A stretch of 10,922 nt of DNA from an uncultured beta proteobacterium (GTDB lineage Bacteria > Pseudomonadota > Gammaproteobacteria > Burkholderiales > Rhodocyclaceae). Shown here piece after piece: positions 7,114-10,922 of this stretch. The stretch lies in NCBI GenBank assembly GCA_903910495.1, contig CAIVZW010000073.1, positions 1 through 10,922 on the forward strand, given 5' to 3'. The position numbers and the translations under genes were made by a program. A model generated the notes under the pieces. The model saw only the letters and a list, made by a program, of their open reading frames with translations, ran no database searches and was not told where the DNA came from. How positions within the stretch are numbered: position 1 is the stretch's first letter; every line of letters starts with the position of its first letter.

Positions 7114-7800
7114 TCAATCGTCCCCGTTCATGAAGCCGAACAATTGCAGCAGACTGGTGAAGAGATTGAAGATCGAGACGAACAGCGTCACCGTCGCCAG
7201 CACGTAGTTGGTCTCGCCGCCGTGGATGATGCTGCTCGTCTCGTAGAGGATGAGGCCGGACATCAGCAGCACGAAAACCGCCGAGACGGTAAGCGACAGC
7301 GCCGGGATTTCGAGGAATATTGCCGCCAGTCCGGCGATGAACGCGAGCAGGATGCCGACGCTCAGGAAGCCGCCCATGAAGCTGAAGTCCTTCCTGGTGG
7401 TCAGCGCGTAGGCCGAAAGGCCGACGAAAATCACGGCGGTGGCACCCAGGGCCTGCATGACGATCTCGCCGCCGTTGGGCAGGCCGAGATAGCGGCTGAT
7501 GATTGGGCCCAGGGTATAACCCATGAAGCCGGTGAGCGCGAACACGGCGATGATTCCCCCGGCGCTGTTCTGCAGCTTGTGCACGGCGAACAGCAGACCG
7601 AAGTAGCCGCCGAGAGTGAGCAGGATGCCTGGATGCGGCAGCTTGAGCGCCGCCGACACGCCGGCCGTGAGCGCTGCGAAAGCCAGGGTCAGCGACAGCA
7701 GCAGGTAGGTGTTGCGGATCACCTTGTTGGTGGCGAGGCTGGACTCGACGCCGCCATGCGGCAGGGCGATCGCCTGGGTGCGGGAATGGTTGTGGTTCAT
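7114..7800 (-). CDS. yccA: BAX inhibitor-1 / YccA family inner-membrane protein
   Basis: A 228-residue, seven-helix protein of the UPF0005 (BI-1) family. It has a ~25-residue soluble N-terminus, the first helix at VIRNTYLLLSLTLAFAALTA, the motif TGFMGYTLGPIISRYLG, and the C-terminal SIFNLFTSLLQLFGFMNGDD, where the loop Asp/Asn pattern is typical of YccA proteins. E. coli YccA is both a substrate and a modulator of FtsH; other members are pH-gated Ca2+ leak channels. The ATG at 7800 has AAAGGAG 7 bases upstream and overlaps the alx stop as ATGA. The frame continues to 8169, but only as a shadow of alx. Its co-transcription near htpX fits a membrane-protein quality-control theme. Confidence 0.9.
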   Translation of the reverse strand: MNHNHSRTQAIALPHGGVESSLATNKVIRNTYLLLSLTLAFAALTAGVSAALKLPHPGILLTLGGYFGLLFAVHKLQNSAGGIIAVFALTGFMGYTLGPIISRYLGLPNGGEIVMQALGATAVIFVGLSAYALTTRKDFSFMGGFLSVGILLAFIAGLAAIFLEIPALSLTVSAVFVLLMSGLILYETSSIIHGGETNYVLATVTLFVSIFNLFTSLLQLFGFMNGDD

Positions 7801-8783
7801 GTCAGTCTCCTTTCGGGTTGGGAAGGGGGTTTCGAGAGCGCCAGACTGGCGACTACCGAGACGAGGATGATGCTGGCGACGATGGAAAGCGACCACTGGA
7901 TCGGTACGTGGAACCAGGGCATGACGAGCATCTTGCCGCCGATGAAGACGAGCACGATAGCGAGGCCGTACTTGAGCAGATGGAAACGATCCGCCATGTC
8001 GGAGAGCAGGAAGTAAAGGGCGCGCAGGCCCATGATGGCGAAGAGGTTCGAGGTGAATACGATGAAAGGGTCGGTGGTTACGGCAAAGATCGCCGGAATG
8101 CTGTCCACCGCGAACACCAGGTCGCTGGCTTCGATGAGCACCAGCACGAGGAACATCGGGGTCGCCCAAAGCAGGCCGTTTTTCCGCACGAAGAAGGCTT
8201 CACCGTGAAATTCCGGCGTGATGCGCAGGTGACCGCGCAGCCAGCGTAGCAGCGGGTTGCGCTCGAGGTCCGGCTGGTGTTCGGCGAAGATTAGCATCTT
8301 GACGCCGGTGACGATCAGGAATGCGCCGAAGACGTAGAGAATCCATGCGAACTGCTGCACCAGCCAGACGCCGGCCAGGATCATGCCTGCGCGCATGACA
8401 ATCGCACCGAGCACGCCGTAGAGCAGCACGCGGCGTTGCAGTTCTGGCGGTACGGCGAAGAAGCCGAAGATCATCACGAAGACGAACATGTTGTCGACCG
8501 ACAGCGACTGTTCGATCAGATAGCCGGCGAGGAACTCCAGCGTCTTGGTGCGCGCCACCTCGGCACCCTGCGTGTCGTTCAGGTACCACCAAAGCAGCCC
8601 GGCGAAGACGAGGGCCAGCGACACCCAGACAATCACCCAGGCCAGCGCTTCCTTGACGTGGACGCGGTGTGTCTTGCGACCGCCGAAAACAAACAGGTCG
8701 AGTGCCAGCATAACCAACACAAAAGCAACAAAGCCGGCCCACATCGGGCCGGTGGCGAAGCTGACAGCGATGGCATCATTCAT
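7797..8783 (-). CDS. alx: TerC/Alx-family integral membrane protein, probable Mn2+ exporter
   Basis: A 328-residue protein closely following E. coli Alx along its length: GYLIEQSLSVDNMFVFVMIF (88-107), RRVLLYGVLGAIVMR (117-131), RWLRGHLRIT (180-189), FFVRKNGLLWATP (197-209) and EASDLVFAVDSIPAIFAVTTDPFIVFTSNLFAI (218-250). The conserved acidic residues Asp97, Asp221 and Asp227 are the likely metal ligands. Nine or so membrane segments are apparent. Alx exports manganese and is alkaline-induced in E. coli. Its ATG at 8783 overlaps the stop of a 53-codon ORF (ATGA), and no Shine-Dalgarno is visible before it, so translation probably relies on re-initiation. I see no yybP-ykoY riboswitch in the leader. 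Its own stop overlaps the yccA ATG. Confidence 0.94.
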   Translation of the reverse strand: MNDAIAVSFATGPMWAGFVAFVLVMLALDLFVFGGRKTHRVHVKEALAWVIVWVSLALVFAGLLWWYLNDTQGAEVARTKTLEFLAGYLIEQSLSVDNMFVFVMIFGFFAVPPELQRRVLLYGVLGAIVMRAGMILAGVWLVQQFAWILYVFGAFLIVTGVKMLIFAEHQPDLERNPLLRWLRGHLRITPEFHGEAFFVRKNGLLWATPMFLVLVLIEASDLVFAVDSIPAIFAVTTDPFIVFTSNLFAIMGLRALYFLLSDMADRFHLLKYGLAIVLVFIGGKMLVMPWFHVPIQWSLSIVASIILVSVVASLALSKPPSQPERRLT

Positions 8784-8941
8784 ATGTACGTTTTCAACTC
8801 AACACTGGAAAGGTGGGCCAGACAAACAGAACAAAAATGCCCTGCAGTCTGACCAAGACGGCCAAGTACGTGCCGCGCCGCACCTGGAAAAATGCGCGGG
8901 GGGAACTGTGTGGCCAGGAGCAACATGCTGCTTTCGCTCAT
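8780..8941 (-). CDS. Small 53-residue ORF between hpf and alx, linked by ATGA overlaps (unknown)
   Basis: ATG at 8941, TGA ending at 8780. GGAGG lies 7 bases before the ATG, the best Shine-Dalgarno for any gene start nearby. The start codon overlaps the hpf stop (ATGA, 8938-8941) and the stop codon overlaps the alx start (ATGA, 8780-8783), so the ORF exactly fills the hpf-alx gap. The product begins MSESSMLLLATQFPPRI, has a Cys-X2-Cys (FCSVC, 37-41) and ends SSVELKTYI. It is mildly basic and has no obvious membrane helix or known domain. I do not recognise it. It could be a small protein, or a coupling ORF whose translation matters more than its product. Confidence 0.6.
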   Translation of the reverse strand: MSESSMLLLATQFPPRIFPGAARHVLGRLGQTAGHFCSVCLAHLSSVELKTYI

Positions 8942-9303
8942 GGTTGAGCCTCCAGCACAGGAGTCGAGTCACACTGTTTGGTGTTTCGCCGGTTGGCGAG
9001 ATGGGGGCGCCGGGCGATCCAGCGGTCCAGGGTGCGTCCGGTGCGATCGGCGGCCCGGTCGATGGCGACATAGAGATCGGCTTGGGTATCATCGATGGCA
9101 ATGGCGGAAGCGCCCTTCAAGCGGACTTCGATGCCGCAGCACTTGTCGACGCCGCCCCTGGGCCCATTGACGTCGGCGAGCCTTACCACGATGCGCGTGA
9201 TCATGTCGCGGCCATGATTCAAGGAATACGCCAGCCGCTTGACGATGTGCTCACGCAAGCCGTCGGTCAGATCAAAGTCGTTGGAGTGAATCTGGATCTG
9301 CAT
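8938..9303 (-). CDS. hpf: HPF/RaiA-family ribosome hibernation (S30AE domain) protein
   Basis: A 121-residue cytoplasmic protein with one S30AE domain: a beta-strand start MQIQIHSNDFDLTDGLREHI, the conserved RLADVNGPRGGVDK (41-54), CGIEVRL, DDTQADLYVAIDRAADRTGRT (71-91) and a basic helix RWIARR. The length fits a short HPF with a ~20-residue tail; there is no long-HPF dimerisation domain. Such proteins bind the 30S A/P-site region and stabilise idle ribosomes under stress. GGGGA lies 8 bases before the ATG and forms part of a perfect inverted repeat. The stop overlaps the start of the next ORF as ATGA. It is first in a run leading to alx and yccA and is divergent from the NhaR-like gene. It is a divergent variant rather than the canonical rpoN-linked hpf, so the symbol denotes family. 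Confidence 0.87.
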   Translation of the reverse strand: MQIQIHSNDFDLTDGLREHIVKRLAYSLNHGRDMITRIVVRLADVNGPRGGVDKCCGIEVRLKGASAIAIDDTQADLYVAIDRAADRTGRTLDRWIARRPHLANRRNTKQCDSTPVLEAQP

Positions 9304-9309
9304 TTGTCT

Positions 9310-9346
9310 TCCCCATAAGTAACAAGCGATGGATCAATTATGGGGA
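9310..9346. promoter_or_regulatory. Perfect 9-bp inverted repeat in the hpf/nhaR control region
   Basis: TCCCCATAA (9310-9318) and TTATGGGGA (9338-9346) are exact reverse complements separated by 19 bases. The left arm contains the hpf Shine-Dalgarno; the right arm covers the proposed hpf -10 and touches the proposed nhaR -35. It could be an operator for the NhaR-like regulator or another dimeric protein. If transcription starts above 9346, it could instead form an RNA hairpin hiding the hpf ribosome site. Confidence 0.55.
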
Positions 9347-9365
9347 TGACTTTTGTTCGTTGCAA
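9337..9365 (-). promoter_or_regulatory. Putative promoter of the hpf-alx-yccA operon
   Basis: On the minus strand, TTGCAA (9365-9360) and CATAAT (9342-9337) match sigma-70 -35 and -10 at 4/6 and 5/6 positions with a 17-base spacer. Transcription would begin near 9330, about 27 bases before the hpf ATG. The -10 lies in the right arm of the inverted repeat, so a protein bound there would block it. Confidence 0.4.
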
Positions 9366-9374
9366 ACAGATAAT
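9346..9374 (+). promoter_or_regulatory. Putative promoter of the NhaR-like regulator gene
   Basis: ATGACT (9346-9351) and GATAAT (9369-9374), with a 17-base spacer, match sigma-70 boxes at 4/6 and 5/6 positions. The pair overlaps the divergent hpf promoter almost completely, so the two transcription units would compete or be jointly controlled, as is usual for LysR-type regulators and their divergent targets. Confidence 0.4.
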
Positions 9375-9417
9375 ATATTGCGATTTGTTCGAAAAAACAG
9401 GATAAAGGAGCAGCGCC

Positions 9418-10320
9418 ATGCTGAACTTCAAGCATTTGCATTACTTCGTCAGCGTCGCCCGCGAAGGCGGCATCATCCGGGCGGCCGAACGCCTACATCT
9501 GGCACCGCAGACGCTCTCCGGCCAGGTTTCCCAACTTGAGGAACGGATTGGGGTGATGCTCTTCAATCGTACCGGGCGTCGGATGGAACTGACCGCGGCG
9601 GGAAAGCTGGCCTTGTCCTACGCCGAGGAAATCTTCCAGACCGGTGCGGAACTGGAGGAGATCCTGCGTCAGGGCGGCGAGGAGCCTTTCGTTACGTTTC
9701 GCGTCGGCATCTCCGATGTGGTACCCAAGTTTGTCGCGCATCGGCTGCTTGCGCCGGTTCTCGATCTGCCAGAGGCGGTACGCCTGGTGTGCCAGGAAGA
9801 CCGGCTCGAACGCCTGTTGGCCGAGATGGCGATCCATCGACTCGATATGGTGCTGGCCGACCGTCCGATGCCGCCCGGGACGGAAATCAAGGGCTACAGC
9901 CATCTGCTGGGGGAATCGGCGGTTGCCCTCATGGCTTCGCCAGAGCTCACCAGAAAACTCAAAGGCCGATTCCCAGAAAACCTGAATGGCGAGCCGTTAC
10001 TGCTGCCCGGCAAGGACAGCGCCCTGCACGGCGCCCTGCCGCGATGGCTGGAGCGCCAAGGCGTCTGGATGCGGATCGTCGGGGAATTCGACGACAGCGC
10101 CCTGATGAAAGCTTTCGGTGAGGGCGGCGCCGGTGTGTTTCCCTCTGCCACCGCCAGTCTGCCCGAGGTCGTTGCACACTACAAAGTCGAGCAGATCGGC
10201 GTGATCGAGGAAATCCGCGAGCGGTACTTCCTCATTTCCCCGGAACGACGATTGACGCATCCGGCAGCACGCGTCGTCAGCGAACACGCCCGTGCCGGTC
10301 TGTTCGCTGCGCCAACCTGA
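9418..10320 (+). CDS. nhaR: NhaR-like LysR-family transcriptional regulator
   Basis: A 300-residue LysR-type regulator. Residues 1-60 are the winged helix-turn-helix (FKHLHYFVSVAREGGIIRAAERLHLAPQTLSGQVSQLEERIG), whose LHYF...EG...AAE.L.L.PQT..GQ pattern follows E. coli NhaR rather than the generic LysR pattern. The effector domain carries GEFDDSALMKAFG (222-234), almost identical to the NhaR segment GEFDDAALMKAFG, plus RLDMVLADRP (141-150) and LLLPGKDSALHG. NhaR activates Na+/H+ antiporter and stress genes in response to Na+. No nhaA is in view; the likely local target is the divergent hpf-alx-yccA operon. AAAGGAG lies 8 bases before the ATG. The name rests on resemblance and the ligand is inferred. 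Confidence 0.88.
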   Translation: MLNFKHLHYFVSVAREGGIIRAAERLHLAPQTLSGQVSQLEERIGVMLFNRTGRRMELTAAGKLALSYAEEIFQTGAELEEILRQGGEEPFVTFRVGISDVVPKFVAHRLLAPVLDLPEAVRLVCQEDRLERLLAEMAIHRLDMVLADRPMPPGTEIKGYSHLLGESAVALMASPELTRKLKGRFPENLNGEPLLLPGKDSALHGALPRWLERQGVWMRIVGEFDDSALMKAFGEGGAGVFPSATASLPEVVAHYKVEQIGVIEEIRERYFLISPERRLTHPAARVVSEHARAGLFAAPT

Positions 10321-10331
10321 GCGATGGCGTC

Positions 10332-10375
10332 ATAAACCTAAGCCGAAGTTGAAAGATGATGAACCCTTCGCTGCC
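10332..10375 (+). repeat. Dispersed intergenic repeat, copy B
   Basis: This repeats the 4238-4275 sequence in the same orientation: ATAAACC, a few extra bases, then the 29-base core at 10347-10375 with two substitutions. It begins 11 bases after the nhaR stop. In this copy CGAAG (10344-10348) can pair with CTTCG (10366-10370), a weak hairpin that might help end the nhaR transcript. The rest of 10376-10569 is AT-richer and shows no gene or clear promoter. Confidence 0.7.
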
Positions 10376-10569
10376 TGCGGGCATCGGACCCTGAGCGGTT
10401 TTTACCGGTTACAGAGTTTTTAAGTTAAATAATCAATATCTTGCAGCGCTCTCCCAACAACTGCAAAGTCTCACAAAGATCAACAGCAGCCGCAAAACGA
10501 TGCGCATCCGCTTCCTCAAGCCTTGCGGTAGTATCTGCATGAAATCATTTTCCCGAATCGAGAAAACGA

Positions 10570-10922
10570 GTGATTCGATTTCTTCGCCGCTATTGGCCGT
10601 CAACCCTGCGCATGCAGTTGATGCTGATCCTGCTGCCGGTGGTCGGCCTGCCGATCATCGCCACCGGCTACGTCCTCAAGTTGCGCGGACACGAGGCCAT
10701 CGTCGAGGAAAAACGAGTCCACCTGCAAGGGATTACCGTTCTGCTCGCCCAGCATCTGCAGGATCGCGGCGGCTACAAGAGCCTGCTGGTTGATTATGCC
10801 GGTGCTGCCGACGACCGCCAGGGGCAGATCCGTTTTCTCAACAGCCGCCTGCGCGTTTATACCGACCAGGTGGCCCAGGCTTTTCCGGAGGTCGGCGTCG
10901 GATATTTTCATCTTGGCCTCAA
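10570..10922 (+). CDS. Membrane-anchored sensor protein, N-terminal part (probable sensor histidine kinase; 3' truncated)
   Basis: The frame is open to the right edge. The start is taken as GTG 10570 (VIRFLRRYWPSTLRMQ), which keeps the basic, inside-positive lead before the membrane helix; the only ATG, at 10612, would begin almost inside that helix. GAG about 8 bases before the GTG is a modest Shine-Dalgarno. A helix at about residues 16-36 (LMLILLPVVGLPIIATGYVL) is followed by an extracytoplasmic region with EAIVEEKRVHLQGITVLLAQHL and TDQVAQAFPEVGVGYFHLGL. The latter resembles the periplasmic sensing part of AtoS/NtrB-like histidine kinases (GVGYY pattern). The kinase or output domain lies outside the window, so the output type is an inference. 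Confidence 0.7.
   Translation, partial: MIRFLRRYWPSTLRMQLMLILLPVVGLPIIATGYVLKLRGHEAIVEEKRVHLQGITVLLAQHLQDRGGYKSLLVDYAGAADDRQGQIRFLNSRLRVYTDQVAQAFPEVGVGYFHLGL

Noticed and set aside
7144..8016. 290-codon plus-strand open frame opposite yccA
   Set aside because: Charged, repetitive composition typical of an antisense shadow of a membrane protein gene.
7801..8169. Upstream extension of yccA to 8169
   Set aside because: The extra residues overlap alx in another frame; the AAAGGAG and ATGA at 7800 mark the real start.
8799..9101. 100-codon minus-strand frame overlapping hpf and the small ORF
   Set aside because: A different frame from both, low-complexity proline/glycine-rich, with no ribosome site; the ATGA-linked frame is better supported.
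8545..9318. 257-codon plus-strand open frame opposite hpf, the small ORF and the start of alx
   Set aside because: Its sequence is low in protein-like features and mirrors genes supported on the other strand.

Overview
The window looks like chromosomal DNA from a GC-rich betaproteobacterium, probably of the Rhodocyclales (Dechloromonas / Azonexus / Accumulibacter-like). This is inferred from codon use, from the E. coli-like but divergent Alx, NhaR and HtpX proteins, and from the gene mix; no rRNA or other phylogenetic marker is present. I see no mobile element, CRISPR array, tRNA or rRNA.

Layout. (i) 1-712, + strand: the 3' end of a GFA/CENP-V-type zinc protein, then a complete macro-domain ADP-ribose hydrolase. 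(ii) 747-2622, - strand: an acyl-CoA carboxyltransferase followed by a small biotin carrier protein, with no biotin carboxylase between or beside them, suggesting a transcarboxylase or decarboxylase. (iii) 2819-4234, - strand: a signal-peptide-bearing FKBP prolyl isomerase followed by a 10-TM EamA/DMT transporter. The ends carry palindromic repeat DNA (2761-2812 and 4238-4390). (iv) 4596-5372, + strand: a voltage-gated-type potassium channel. (v) 5635-9303, - strand: hpf - small ORF - alx - yccA - DUF2062, all tightly packed, then htpX 85 bases further on. (vi) 9418-10320, + strand: a divergent NhaR-like LysR regulator. (vii) 10570 to the right edge, + strand: the start of a membrane sensor protein.

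The most notable part is region (v)-(vi). A ribosome hibernation factor, a TerC/Alx Mn2+ exporter, a BAX-inhibitor-1 protein (YccA type), a DUF2062 membrane protein and the HtpX membrane protease lie on one strand. They face a regulator resembling NhaR, the Na+/H+ stress activator. Between hpf and alx sits a 53-codon ORF (8780-8941) with a strong Shine-Dalgarno. Its start overlaps the hpf stop, and its stop overlaps the alx start, both as ATGA; alx and yccA also share an ATGA. The small ORF therefore completes an unbroken translational relay, while alx itself has no visible Shine-Dalgarno. The shared hpf/nhaR control region has overlapping divergent promoters, a perfect 9-bp inverted repeat touching the hpf -10 and Shine-Dalgarno, and a pair of 8-bp direct repeats. 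I read this as a candidate alkaline/ion/envelope-stress operon with an undescribed small protein or coupling ORF.

Other structure: a 29-base sequence occurs at 4247 and at 10347 with two differences, marking a dispersed intergenic repeat family. Gene-poor stretches (4235-4595, 5373-5634, 10321-10569) hold repeats, short dyads or possible gene debris.
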